This document shows, piece after piece, positions 1 through 7,602 of a stretch of 23,923 bases of DNA. The stretch covers positions 1 through 23,923 of the forward strand of contig DASPFV010000216.1 of the NCBI GenBank assembly GCA_035620975.1, read 5' to 3'. The stretch comes from DASPFV01 sp035620975 (lineage in GTDB: Bacteria > Acidobacteriota > Vicinamibacteria > Vicinamibacterales > 2-12-FULL-66-21). The position numbers were made by a program, and so were the translations under genes. The notes under the pieces are model-generated. The model searched no databases, had not been told where the DNA came from, and saw only the letters and a program-made list of their open reading frames with translations. How positions within the stretch are numbered: position 1 is the stretch's first letter; each line of letters begins with the position of its first letter.

Positions 1-13
1 CGACTCTGGGTGA

Positions 14-39
14 GTACGTCATTGCAAGACCTGACCCCA
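14..39 (+). repeat. REP-like 26-bp repeat, copy 1
   Basis: This copy begins GTACGTCA, has T at the variable ninth position, and continues with the core TGCAAGACCTGACCCC. It lies 104 bp beyond the stop codon of the cytochrome c peroxidase-like gene and faces copy 2 at 1577-1602 in inverted orientation, so the two copies bracket that gene. The match to the other copies was read directly. Assignment to a REP family rests on the RAYT gene nearby. Confidence 0.85.
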
Positions 40-142
40 GCGCTCCGCGCGGACGCCGCCACCAGGTGGCGCTGATTTCTGTCTCCACGGTCGGTCCAGT
101 TGAGCAGGGGCTGATCCACCACGACAGGCCCTCGGCGGACAT

Positions 143-1435
143 CTACGGCTTTGACTGATCGGTCAGGATCTTCAGGAACGCGACAATCGCTCTTTCCGCT
201 TCGTCGGCCAGCTCGAGATTCCCGAGTGGTTTGCCCTCGAACAGCTCCCTGTTGACGTTCCTGTCGACCTCGGGGCCGGCCCAGCCAGCGCCGGGAACGT
301 CGCGGGTGTTGTAGAAGTGGACGACTTCCTCGAGGGTCTTGAGCGCACCGTTGTGCCATGTAGGCCTTCGTGAAGCCCTCTCCCCGCCGCTTGTCGACGT
401 TGCGAGCGTCGGAACCCGGTGCTTGCCGTCATTCTCCAACGCGAGGTGAGCCCACTCCGGTCGGGTTCTCAGGAAGTCGCCCAGGCCGTAATCGATGTAA
501 CTCGCGCCATCCGGATTGATGGGCGTGCCGTCGTCGAGGTATTCCGTGGTCATGTCATAGAAGGGGTTCCTCGGATTCCTGGGAACTCCGATGTTGTCGA
601 AGCGGTTGTTCGTGAACAGCGGCGGCAGGCCGGCCGGGCCCGCCTCCGTGCTGGTGTGACACTGCGAGCAGTACTCACCGAACTCGATCAATCCGGCCCA
701 CCCGATTTCGGAGAGGATGCCCGTCGGATCCAGCGTCTCTTTTGCGCCCTCCCCCTCCCCACAAGCCTCTGCCGTGTTGCCTGCAGCGAGACACGCCGTC
801 CAGTAATCATCGAACGTGGACGAAAAAGGGCTGACCTCCGTTGAAGCCTCAAAGGCCGCAATCGACAGTCCGAACCGGTCGTATGTCAGATCGATGCCGC
901 CCGCGCTGCAGTCGAGCGACCCCTGGCCCCAGACCTGCTCGAACAGGCGGGCGTCTTTGGAGGCGGCGACCTGCCTCCAGACTGCCGCCTTGTCGGGCAT
1001 GTTCTGTTCGACGGGATTCAGGAAGGGGCCCAGCGCCTGCTCTGCGGCGGGGTTGAGGCGCTCACCGGTAGCCCGGCCGTCCCAGAAGTTGCCACCCACG
1101 AACTCGTGGTCCGTGGGATCGAAGCTGAAGACGGGGCTGAAGGCCGCACAGCTGGCCGCCGGAGGCTTGCGATTGCCGAAGCGGGTCGGCAGCGCGCCCC
1201 GGTAGACGCCGCCGCGGATGTTGTTGCCCGCAACGGGTCCCGTCCACCCGACCTCCGGGCCGTGGCAGTTGGCGCACGCCAACCACGGGCCGGGTGCCTA
1301 GATCCTGTCGAAGAACAGCTCCTTTCCCAACTGCTCCACGGGCGTGAGCTGATTGACCGACTGCGTGGTCGACACGGCTGATACGACGATCACAATCGAG
1401 ACCATCAGCACGAACCCGATGATTCTCTTCCACAT
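143..1435 (-). pseudogene. Diheme cytochrome c peroxidase-like gene with amber codon and compensated frameshift
   Basis: Read from the ATG at 1435, the frame gives a hydrophobic signal sequence (MWKRIIGFVLMVSIVIVV) and then ELFFDRI. An in-frame TAG follows at 1300-1298 (codon 46). The same frame then runs on through a CANCH heme site (about residues 54-58) and a CSQCH heme site (about 256-260) to the stop at 143. The FFD...CANCH, FVGGNFWDGRA, GPFLNP and HNGALKTLEEVVHFYN elements are typical of periplasmic diheme cytochrome c peroxidases of the MauG/CcpA type (peroxide reduction or related oxidations). A second lesion lies at about 357-403: about 15 codons read ATSTSGGERASRRPTW, while the shifted frame reads NVDKRRGEGFTKAYM, the expected family sequence. 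That fits one lost base near 403/404 and one gained near 356/357. The gene is either decaying or affected by assembly errors. If the TAG is real, only a TTG at 1282, with no signal peptide, could start the remainder. Confidence 0.75.
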
Positions 1436-1576
1436 GGCGACTACTCGCTTTCAGGTTTGCGTCAACGCCCTCAAGCCCTTCGGCGCCCGTTCGACGGAAA
1501 ACCGGCAACCGAGCACCAGTTCGGGCAAACGCGTTGCCGCCAGGCACGTCGGCGTTCCAGGCCCATCGCCGCAGAG

Positions 1577-1602
1577 TGGGGTCAGGTCTTGCAGTGACGT
1601 AC
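1577..1602 (-). repeat. REP-like 26-bp repeat, copy 2 (overlaps the transposase stop)
   Basis: On the minus strand this copy reads GTACGTCA, C at the variable position, then TGCAAGACCTGACCCC. The TGA inside it is the stop codon of the RAYT gene, so the last codons of the transposase (VRHCKT) are encoded by the repeat itself. Confidence 0.9.
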
Positions 1603-2463
1603 GCGGCGACGGTGTCCCGCGTCGCCATCGGAGGCCGCCCGCGCGACAGCACGGCTGATCGTCGAATAGTGGACCCCCAGAAAGTCGGCGATTTCGCACA
1701 AGCGGTAGCGCTCGGCTCGGTGGGCGTGCAGGATCTGTCGATCCCGTTCCTCGCCCGGGTCCGGCGCCCGCAGGACCTCGGCCAGCAGCCTGCGTCCGAG
1801 GAGGCGATCGCGCTCGGGGACCTCCGTCCGATCCGCCTGTTCGCCGAAGACTCGGAATCCGGCTGTGAACTCTCGGTCTCCAATCACCCGCAGGTCGTCT
1901 CGAATGGACCGGCCGACGACGTCGTCGACGTCCACCAGCTCTCCGACGAAGGCCTGGTAAGCCCGGCTGCCGCCCAGCTGCTGGCGAATCCGATCGACGA
2001 TCAGAAACGCGAGCCCTCGGCATTCCCCGGACATGGCGCGGTGGCTGCTCCAGGGCCAGTCCGACGGACGGTCGACCAGCCGTGAGCGGACGGGGTTCAA
2101 CACGATGTATCGACAGACCGCAAGGACGCTCGCCGGGTCCTGGAGCACCTGCGCCTTGAATCGCCCCTGCCAGACGTGCCCGACTCGAGCGTGACGGCGA
2201 TTCCACCATTGGGCGTACTCGCCGTTGAGGGCCCGCATCGCGTCGGAGAGGTTAGGTTCCGTTGTTTCGACGAGCAAGTGATAGTGGTTGGGCATGAGGC
2301 AGTAGCTGTGGCACGCCAGGCAGTAGTCCGCCAGGACATCACCCAGTTGGTCGAGAAAACGCGCGTGCTCGTCGTCGTCGCAGAAGACGCGCATGCGGGC
2401 GTTGCCGCGGGCCATGACGTGGTAGATGGTGTCGGGTTGCTGGATGCGGAGCGGGCGAGCCAT
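1582..2463 (-). CDS. REP-associated tyrosine transposase (RAYT, Y1/HUH family)
   Basis: This 293-aa protein starts MARPLRIQQPDTIYHVMARG, the usual opening of RAYT/IS200-like proteins. It has the metal-binding HUH element MPNHYHLLVE (H60 and H62) and the CRYIVLNPVR segment whose Y119 is the likely nucleophile. These enzymes cut and join single-stranded DNA at REP hairpins; they are chromosomal and usually single-copy, not self-spreading insertion sequences. The C-terminus (about residues 248-270, YRLCEIADFLGVHYSTISRA) looks like a DnaA-C-terminal-type helix-turn-helix, common in long RAYTs. The frame is intact. The stop codon lies inside repeat copy 2, and copies 3 and 4 lie upstream of the start, so this protein is the natural candidate for mobilising the repeat. 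The ATG at 2463 is preceded by GGGG as a weak ribosome-binding site. Confidence 0.9.
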   Translation of the reverse strand: MARPLRIQQPDTIYHVMARGNARMRVFCDDDEHARFLDQLGDVLADYCLACHSYCLMPNHYHLLVETTEPNLSDAMRALNGEYAQWWNRRHARVGHVWQGRFKAQVLQDPASVLAVCRYIVLNPVRSRLVDRPSDWPWSSHRAMSGECRGLAFLIVDRIRQQLGGSRAYQAFVGELVDVDDVVGRSIRDDLRVIGDREFTAGFRVFGEQADRTEVPERDRLLGRRLLAEVLRAPDPGEERDRQILHAHRAERYRLCEIADFLGVHYSTISRAVARAASDGDAGHRRRVRHCKT

Positions 2464-2577
2464 CCCCGGTCAGGTTCAAGCTGCGTTCCGCCGTAATTCG
2501 GCCTGATTTGTGGGATGTCGGCGGGACTCGCAGGCAGAATCTGCAAAGTCGGCGGCGCCGGGACCTGTCAAATTCCC

Positions 2578-2603
2578 TGGGGTCAGGTCTTGCACTGACG
2601 TAC
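2578..2603 (-). repeat. REP-like 26-bp repeat, copy 3
   Basis: This minus-orientation copy has G at the variable ninth position and is otherwise identical to the other good copies over 25 bases. It lies 114 bp upstream of the RAYT start and forms an inverted pair with copy 4 at 2723-2747, with the GTAC ends facing inward. Confidence 0.88.
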
Positions 2604-2644
2604 GCTGGTCGGCGCCGACGAGTCGCGGTCATGCGTCTACCTGA

Positions 2645-2661
2645 GCGGTCGTGAAGACCGC
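2645..2661. other. Perfect 6-bp hairpin between inverted REP copies
   Basis: GCGGTC (2645-2650), a 5-base loop GTGAA and GACCGC (2656-2661) form a perfect stem. It lies between inverted repeat copies 3 and 4 in a stretch with no convincing gene. No T-tract follows, so a terminator role is not supported. It may be a structural part of a composite element of the BIME type. Confidence 0.4.
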
Positions 2662-2722
2662 ATCCGGACCAGCGCGAGGTTACGTGGCGCGGCTGAGGAC
2701 CGTCGAGCTCCTCCGAAGCTTG

Positions 2723-2747
2723 GTACGTCAATGCAAGACCTGACCCC
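2723..2747 (+). repeat. REP-like repeat, copy 4, abutting the NHL gene
   Basis: This 25-base copy has A at the variable position. It is followed directly by GGAAG (2748-2752), which is the only ribosome-binding-like sequence before the ATG at 2757. The same repeat-plus-GGAAG extension is seen at copy 6 (4088-4117). Confidence 0.88.
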
Positions 2748-2756
2748 GGAAGCAGC

Positions 2757-3833
2757 ATGACCCGCAGGGAAGTCATCACGGCGTTGCTCGCGGTCTGGCT
2801 GCCGACGCGCCCATCCTCCGCGGACGCGGTGTCGACGCTGATCGGCAACGGATCGCCAGGATTCTCGGACGAGCACGTCAACAATCCGTACGGCATCGCC
2901 ATCGGCCCGGACGGCGCGCTCTATTTCTGCGATCTCGACAACCAGCGGATCCGCCGACTGGACCTCCGGACGCGCCGGACCAAGACCGTCGCCGGCAACG
3001 GCCAGCGCGCGTACGCGGGAGACGGCGGCCCTGCGACCATCGGCGCCTTGAATATGCCGCACGAGATTGCGTTTGACCGGCGCGGCGACATGTTCATTGC
3101 CGAACGCGACAACCACGTGGTGCGCAGAGTAGAGGCACGATCGCAGATTCTCTCGACGCTCGCCGGGACCGGGATCGCAGGATTCTCCGGCGATGGCGGG
3201 CCAGCGTCGGAGGCACAGCTCCGGCAGCCTCACAGCATCGCCATCGGGCCGGACGGCCGGATGCTGATCTGCGACGTCGGCAACCATCGCGTTCGTGCCG
3301 TCGATCTCACGACCGGCGTCATCGAAACCGTTGGAGGGACCGGGGAACGACTGAAGACGCCCGAGGGTGCTCCCTTGAGAGGCACGCCCCTGAACGGGCC
3401 GCGAACCCTGGCGGTCGCCCCTGATGGCACCATCTACCTGGCCCTTCGCGAGGGCAACGCCATCTACCGCATCGCGCCCTCGACCGCGACCCTGCACCAC
3501 GTGGCCGGCACCGGACGGCAGGGGTACCACGGAGACGGCGGACCGGCGCGCCGGGCGACGCTCGCGGGACCCAAAGGGCTGGCCCTCGCCGGCCATCACC
3601 TGTATCTGGCCGACACGGAGAGCCACACGATCCGGCGCATCGACCTCCGCAGCGGGATCATCACCACCGTGCTCGGCACCGGCGCGCGCGGCGACGGCCC
3701 CGAACCGGATCCGCTTCAATGCCGGCTGTCCCGGCCACACGGCGTGTTCGCGGCCCCCGACGGGAGCATCTACGTCGGCGACAGCGAGGCGCACCGGATA
3801 CGGGTCCTCCGGCTCGCGGATTCGAGGGCGTGA
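2757..3833 (+). CDS. Secreted NHL-repeat (six-bladed beta-propeller) protein
   Basis: The 358-aa product starts MTRREVITALLAVWLPT and reaches an SADA site around residue 24. This is a signal peptide with an RR pair that could use the Tat route, although the motif is not a perfect Tat consensus. The rest is a chain of NHL repeats marked by GTG..GF.GDGGPA spacers (for example GTGIAGFSGDGGPASEAQL and GTGRQGYHGDGGPA), each followed by P..IA..PDG..YI.D..N.R(I/V)R. NHL propellers usually bind proteins or ligands and some are lyases; no catalytic residue set is recognisable here, so no reaction is assigned. The gene stands alone: the RAYT points away upstream, and a repeat cluster then a convergent cytochrome gene lie downstream. 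Its start codon is 9 bp after REP copy 4. Confidence 0.85.
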   Translation: MTRREVITALLAVWLPTRPSSADAVSTLIGNGSPGFSDEHVNNPYGIAIGPDGALYFCDLDNQRIRRLDLRTRRTKTVAGNGQRAYAGDGGPATIGALNMPHEIAFDRRGDMFIAERDNHVVRRVEARSQILSTLAGTGIAGFSGDGGPASEAQLRQPHSIAIGPDGRMLICDVGNHRVRAVDLTTGVIETVGGTGERLKTPEGAPLRGTPLNGPRTLAVAPDGTIYLALREGNAIYRIAPSTATLHHVAGTGRQGYHGDGGPARRATLAGPKGLALAGHHLYLADTESHTIRRIDLRSGIITTVLGTGARGDGPEPDPLQCRLSRPHGVFAAPDGSIYVGDSEAHRIRVLRLADSRA

Positions 3834-3999
3834 ACGACGTGCGGTTCGGCCGGTTGGCGTCGGACGCGCGGGCCGGACGCGTGCCACGCTGCACGAGTGC
3901 GATTGCGCAGCCGTGCCGTGATGGGCAGGCATGCCCCACCCGATCGATATCTGCCACGGTGAGGATCGCTGTCAGGCAGCCGATCCGGGTTCATGTAGG
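3834..3999. other. Intergenic stretch before the repeat cluster
   Basis: I see no gene or RNA here. A small inverted repeat (GGGCA, 4-base loop, TGCCC) lies around 3923-3936, with no T-tract after it. With the repeat cluster at 4000-4188 it separates the convergent NHL and pentaheme cytochrome genes. Confidence 0.5.
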
Positions 4000-4025
4000 G
4001 TACGTCAATGCAAGACCTGACCCCA
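4000..4025 (+). repeat. REP-like 26-bp repeat, copy 5
   Basis: This full-length plus-orientation copy has A at the variable position. It is the first of three same-direction copies between the convergent genes ending at 3833 and 4194. Confidence 0.88.
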
Positions 4026-4087
4026 CGATCAGAATCTGCCGCCGTCAGAATCGGGCTTCGTCAGGGCAGCCGGGCACACCGGTGTGC

Positions 4088-4112
4088 GTACATCAAGGTA
4101 AGACCTGACCCC
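4088..4112 (+). repeat. REP-like repeat, degenerate copy 6
   Basis: This copy carries substitutions in its 5' half (GTACATCAAGGTAAG) but keeps the 3' part, AAGACCTGACCCC. It is the only clearly diverged copy in the window. It runs directly into the short tandem repeat at 4105-4141. Confidence 0.8.
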
Positions 4113-4141
4113 GGAAGCTGACCCCGGAAGGCCCCCGGAAG
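4105..4141 (+). repeat. Short tandem repeat grown from the 3' end of the REP copy
   Basis: CTGACCCCGGAAG occurs twice in perfect tandem (4105-4117 and 4118-4130), followed by a shortened unit GCCCCCGGAAG (4131-4141). The first unit is the 3' end of degenerate REP copy 6, so the array looks like local slippage from the repeat end. Confidence 0.8.
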
Positions 4142-4162
4142 GTGCCCCCCAGGGCGTGCGCC

Positions 4163-4188
4163 GTACGTCAATGCAAGACCTGACCCCA
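4163..4188 (+). repeat. REP-like 26-bp repeat, copy 7
   Basis: This full-length copy has A at the variable position. It ends 5 bp from the stop codon of the convergent pentaheme cytochrome gene, so the repeat sits in that gene's immediate 3' flank. Confidence 0.88.
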
Positions 4189-4193
4189 CCGCC

Positions 4194-5825
4194 TCAGCGC
4201 ACGGCCGCACTCGCGCGCGCCAGCACGATCGCCGACGCCGGCGTCATCGAGTCGAAATAGCGCACGAACCGCTGCGGCTCGCGCGCGGCGTAGCCCTCCA
4301 GGTTGCGAGCCCAGCGAGCCCCGATCGGCTGATACCACAACGCCACGTCGAACACGAACGGCCCTGCCGTGTCCCCGGCATCGATCACGTAGCGCAGGCG
4401 ATCCTCGCCTCCGCGAAAATCCGGATCGCTGGCCGCGTCGCCCCATACCTTCACGTCGTCGGGTACGCGGCTCTTGTCGAATCCCCGCGGCGGTACGCGA
4501 TTGTCCTTGAGGTAGCGGACGGCGGTGAGAAGGCCGGTCGTGATCGAACCATCCGGCGCACCGAGAATGGCCTCGTAGATCTGGACCTGCTCCCGGGACC
4601 GGATCTCGGAGTAGTGCGGCTCCAGGCGCGTCGCATCCATGTCGTTGTCGTTGCCCGCGATCCCGGCGTCGGGCTGCAGCGCTCCCGACGAGAACACCAG
4701 ACGTCCCCCGGCGTCCCGCAGCGTGGCGTGCAGCCAGGCACGGCGCGACGGGTACGCGCTCGGCAGCTTGTGGCCCGCCAGGTTCCGCACCAGGACCTCG
4801 GCCTCGATCCGGTTCCCCACCCGGCGGCTCTCGACGATGCGGACTTCAGCGGCCCGCTCGCGCAGGAACGATCGCGTCCGACTGATCGCTCCGTCGAGCT
4901 CGGACGGCAGCGCGGCGACGGCAAGCTGGTCGCGGTAGCGATTCAGCATCGACAGCATGAGGACGTTCGCACCGCGGAAGTCGTGGCGCGAAAACGCCTG
5001 CCGCGGCTCGCCGAGCACGGAGGCAATCGGCGTCGGCCGCTCGGCTGGCGGCATGTGACAGTCCTGGCAGCTGGCCGTCTCGCGGAAGTCGCTCTGCAGC
5101 CACTCCTGATACGGCACCTGTTCGGGCAATTCACCGATCGGTCTCGCGTTGGCGTCGAGCGCATGCGTGTACAACGTGTGGCAGGTCGCACACAGTTCCG
5201 AGCGCTGGATGTGTGTACCCGGGGTCGGCAGGAACGTGGACGCGGATCGCATCACCGTCGCATGACCCTGCGCCACCTCGTACGGCCCGTAGACGGGACG
5301 CCGATCGACGGGTGCGCCCGTGTCCACGAGGAAACCGCCTGTGAAGCTCGCCGGGGTGCCGAAGTTCTCGTCCCTGATCTGGTGGCACAGCGCACACGAG
5401 ACGCCGTCGACGGCAAGCGGGTCGGCGTCCACGTTCCCTGGCAGGTTGGCGAAGATCGCCTGTGATCTGGCGAGAAGACGCGAGCTCACGTGGGCCATCG
5501 GCATGTGGCATTTCGAGCACTCGTGCTCGATCGCGGTCTGCGCAAGAGGGTGATCCATGACCTCGCGGCGGACGCCGGCCTGCCAGTACGGATCGCGCGC
5601 CGAGTGCGCCATCATCGAAGGCCGCCACGCGGCGCCCATCGAGACGTCTTCGCCCTCGGGCGTCGTGAGGCCGCTGTGGCAGGTCATGCAGTGCGTGGCA
5701 GGCTGAAAAAGTGCGGGTGCCGACGCAGCCGGGCTGGCCCGGCCGATCCCGCCAGCGTCACTCAACCCGCTGACTGAAATAACAGCGAAACTCGCGGGCG
5801 CGATCGCCAGCAGCAGCCTGGACAT
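4194..5825 (-). CDS. Secreted pentaheme c-type cytochrome
   Basis: From the ATG at 5825 the protein has 543 aa. A hydrophobic N-terminus (MSRLLLAIAPASFAVISVSG) should export it to the periplasm. Five CxxCH heme sites follow: CMTCH (46-50), CSKCH (103-107), CALCH (144-148), CATCH (212-216) and CQDCH (253-257). The heme part resembles the cytochrome c554-type multiheme fold. The remaining 280 or so residues are heme-free and begin with GHKLPSAYPSRRAWLH, a C-terminal domain often seen in multiheme cytochromes of unknown partner. The likely role is periplasmic or surface electron transfer; the redox partner is unknown. The gene starts 2 bp after the stop of the cytochrome-barrel gene, which argues for co-translation. 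An ATG at 5834, overlapping that stop, is also possible; longer readings upstream lack protein-like character. Confidence 0.88.
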   Translation of the reverse strand: MSRLLLAIAPASFAVISVSGLSDAGGIGRASPAASAPALFQPATHCMTCHSGLTTPEGEDVSMGAAWRPSMMAHSARDPYWQAGVRREVMDHPLAQTAIEHECSKCHMPMAHVSSRLLARSQAIFANLPGNVDADPLAVDGVSCALCHQIRDENFGTPASFTGGFLVDTGAPVDRRPVYGPYEVAQGHATVMRSASTFLPTPGTHIQRSELCATCHTLYTHALDANARPIGELPEQVPYQEWLQSDFRETASCQDCHMPPAERPTPIASVLGEPRQAFSRHDFRGANVLMLSMLNRYRDQLAVAALPSELDGAISRTRSFLRERAAEVRIVESRRVGNRIEAEVLVRNLAGHKLPSAYPSRRAWLHATLRDAGGRLVFSSGALQPDAGIAGNDNDMDATRLEPHYSEIRSREQVQIYEAILGAPDGSITTGLLTAVRYLKDNRVPPRGFDKSRVPDDVKVWGDAASDPDFRGGEDRLRYVIDAGDTAGPFVFDVALWYQPIGARWARNLEGYAAREPQRFVRYFDSMTPASAIVLARASAAVR

Positions 5826-5827
5826 GG

Positions 5828-6919
5828 CTACCATCCCGTGAAGAAGCCGCCATCGAACCAGTCCCACAGCAGGTATGCGATGAACTGAGTCGATCGGCCT
5901 TCGCGGTTGGTGAGAGGGATCCGGACGCCGGCGTTCGCCATGATGTGCTGGCGAGTGCTGAGCGTGACCTGCATCTCCGGAACGATGTCCCAGTTCGTCC
6001 GCGCACCCGATTCCAGATCGCGCGCCCAGAGGAGCTCGATCATCGGCGACCATGCCCGTCCGAACTCTCCCCGTGTGAACTCCCGGCCGGCGGCCGCCCG
6101 CCAGAAAACTTCGTCGGGTTCCTTGCGATCGAAGGGGATCCCGACGCCGACCTGCGCATGCAGGAAGGAATCTGCTGGCAGGATCTGACCGAACGTCACG
6201 AAGGGCTCGATCACGGTCGTGCCGCCGCCAATTCCTCGTTCGGTGCTGCCGGTGGGGACGACGAGCTCTGCCGAGGCGCTCAGGATGCTGCCGCGTCGCA
6301 GGCTGTGCGCAAGTGCCCGCTTGAAGGCGACCGCCAGGTCACCGACCCCTCCGGTCCAGTCGCCAGGCTCCCGCTCGGAAAGCGCGACCGGCACCACCAC
6401 TTCGAGCTGATTGCGCGGGCCGATCCGACGCTCGTAGACGATCGTGCTGGTCACGGCATCGTCAGCGGCTTCGAGCGTGACCACGTACTCGTCCTCGGGA
6501 AAAGCCTTTTCGGTGACGAGCGGCCGCGCGAGGTTCAGCTCTCCCCGTGGCCAGTCGGGTCTCGTGCAGAACGCCCGGACGCGCCCGAGCGCGGCCTCCA
6601 GCTCTGCACGCGAGAGCGCGTCGCCGAATGCCGGCATCAGTCGGTCGAAGCCCCGTGCGGGGCCGCCGGCGTGGCTCACAGCGAGCCAGTCGGCGTCCGG
6701 CTCCCTGTTGGCAAAGCGGCAGTCGGTGAAGTCGGGCCGCGGCAGCGGATAATCGGAGCCCGCAGGTGTGACGCCACGGCCGTCGCTGCCGTGACAGGCG
6801 GCGCAGGCCGCTTCGTATACGTCGCGGCCGGTGCGGTCCTGGGCCGCACCAGCCAGGGGTGAGACGACCATGCCGGCTGCAATCAGCCAGGCCAGCATTC
6901 CTGCGAGCGTGCGGGCCAT
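5828..6919 (-). CDS. Monoheme cytochrome c fused to a beta-barrel-like domain
   Basis: The product has 363 aa from the ATG at 6919 (366 aa from a GTG at 6928). A signal peptide (MARTLAGMLAWLIAAGMVV...GAA) precedes one CAACH heme site at about residues 39-43 in a class I cytochrome c domain; GFDRLMPAFGDALS supplies a candidate methionine ligand. From about residue 135 the sequence turns into alternating strands (GVGDLAVAFKRAL, SASAELVVPTG, PFVTFGQIL, AYLLWDWFDGGFFTGW) and ends in an aromatic residue. This resembles the outer-membrane transporter family related to phenol-degradation MetA. The fold is inferred from sequence pattern only. With the pentaheme gene 2 bp downstream, the pair may form an electron path at or across the outer membrane. 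Confidence 0.8.
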   Translation of the reverse strand: MARTLAGMLAWLIAAGMVVSPLAGAAQDRTGRDVYEAACAACHGSDGRGVTPAGSDYPLPRPDFTDCRFANREPDADWLAVSHAGGPARGFDRLMPAFGDALSRAELEAALGRVRAFCTRPDWPRGELNLARPLVTEKAFPEDEYVVTLEAADDAVTSTIVYERRIGPRNQLEVVVPVALSEREPGDWTGGVGDLAVAFKRALAHSLRRGSILSASAELVVPTGSTERGIGGGTTVIEPFVTFGQILPADSFLHAQVGVGIPFDRKEPDEVFWRAAAGREFTRGEFGRAWSPMIELLWARDLESGARTNWDIVPEMQVTLSTRQHIMANAGVRIPLTNREGRSTQFIAYLLWDWFDGGFFTGW

Positions 6920-7184
6920 GCCCTGCACGCCTGCAGGTTGCCTGCCGGGAAAACTCTCGAAAAATCAGCCTCGTGACACCCGTATCTGACGGAACCCCGG
7001 CAGCGATGCTGGTTTTTCGGGATGGGGGGAACCAGCGGCGCCGGAGGCTACGGCTACGCGTCCCCGACATCGAACCTCATGTGAGGAGGCTCGGGCGCGG
7101 ATCGGCTCCGGTGCCTCCACGCAGTCCGGAAATCGGGATCAGGAACTGCGGTCGGGGGTGGCGTCGGGGTCGGGGCATCAGGAG

Positions 7185-7216
7185 ATGACAGGATCAGAGG
7201 ATCACAGGATCACAGG
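7185..7216 (+). repeat. Octanucleotide tandem repeat
   Basis: Four 8-bp units are in register: ATGACAGG, ATCAGAGG, ATCACAGG and ATCACAGG, followed by GACAGAAG. It lies in non-coding DNA just after a G-rich run. Slippage is the likely origin; no function is visible. Confidence 0.8.
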
Positions 7217-7470
7217 GACAGAAGAAGATCATCGGGTCAGGCGAGGGAACCAAACGGCCGGGCGCTCAGGATCAAGGAGAGGATGCCGGATGGCCAAAGC
7301 GGCGTCGAACGCGGCTCGAGACGAACCAGCCCGCGGGACGCTGCACGCACCGACGGTCACGCTCCGATCGTGGCCCCCTTCGTCGTATGGTCGTCTCGTC
7401 GTTGCATCGTGCCGGCCTGGGCGGGCGCGCGGCATGCCCTGACGGCCATTCAACGAACCACCCGCATCCT

Positions 7471-7602
7471 TCAGTCGAACTGCAGCAGGCGATAGATCTC
7501 CTCCTCCTGCGCGAAGTGCAGCCGCGTGATGGCTTCGAGGCCATGGAGGATCCGCCGCTGTGACTCTGTCGGTCCACGCGCGAGCGGTCGCGGATGCTTC
7601 AC
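7471..7602 (-). pseudogene. Possible hemerythrin-domain C-terminal remnant
   Basis: A 43-codon frame from a GTG at 7602 ends HGLEAITRLHFAQEEEIYRLLQFD. The pattern of a histidine, then LHFAQEEE.Y, matches the last iron-binding helix of HHE hemerythrin-like proteins, where H and E bind the diiron centre. The first three helices of the domain are absent: a stop codon lies directly upstream in frame, and neighbouring frames do not supply them. It may be the tail of a deleted gene. A chance match cannot be excluded with so short a stretch. Confidence 0.4.

Noticed and set aside
14..1602. Composite transposon carrying the peroxidase gene between inverted repeat copies
   Set aside because: The repeats are short REP-like units, no target duplications are visible and the nearby RAYT is not of a type known to move whole genes.
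2461..2477. A partial repeat copy at the RAYT start codon (GGTCAGGTT)
   Set aside because: Only about 8 bases agree with the repeat core; chance similarity is likely.
14..4188. CRISPR-like array from the repeated 26-mers
   Set aside because: Copies occur in both orientations with spacings from about 60 to 1,500 bp and genes between them; no cas genes are present.
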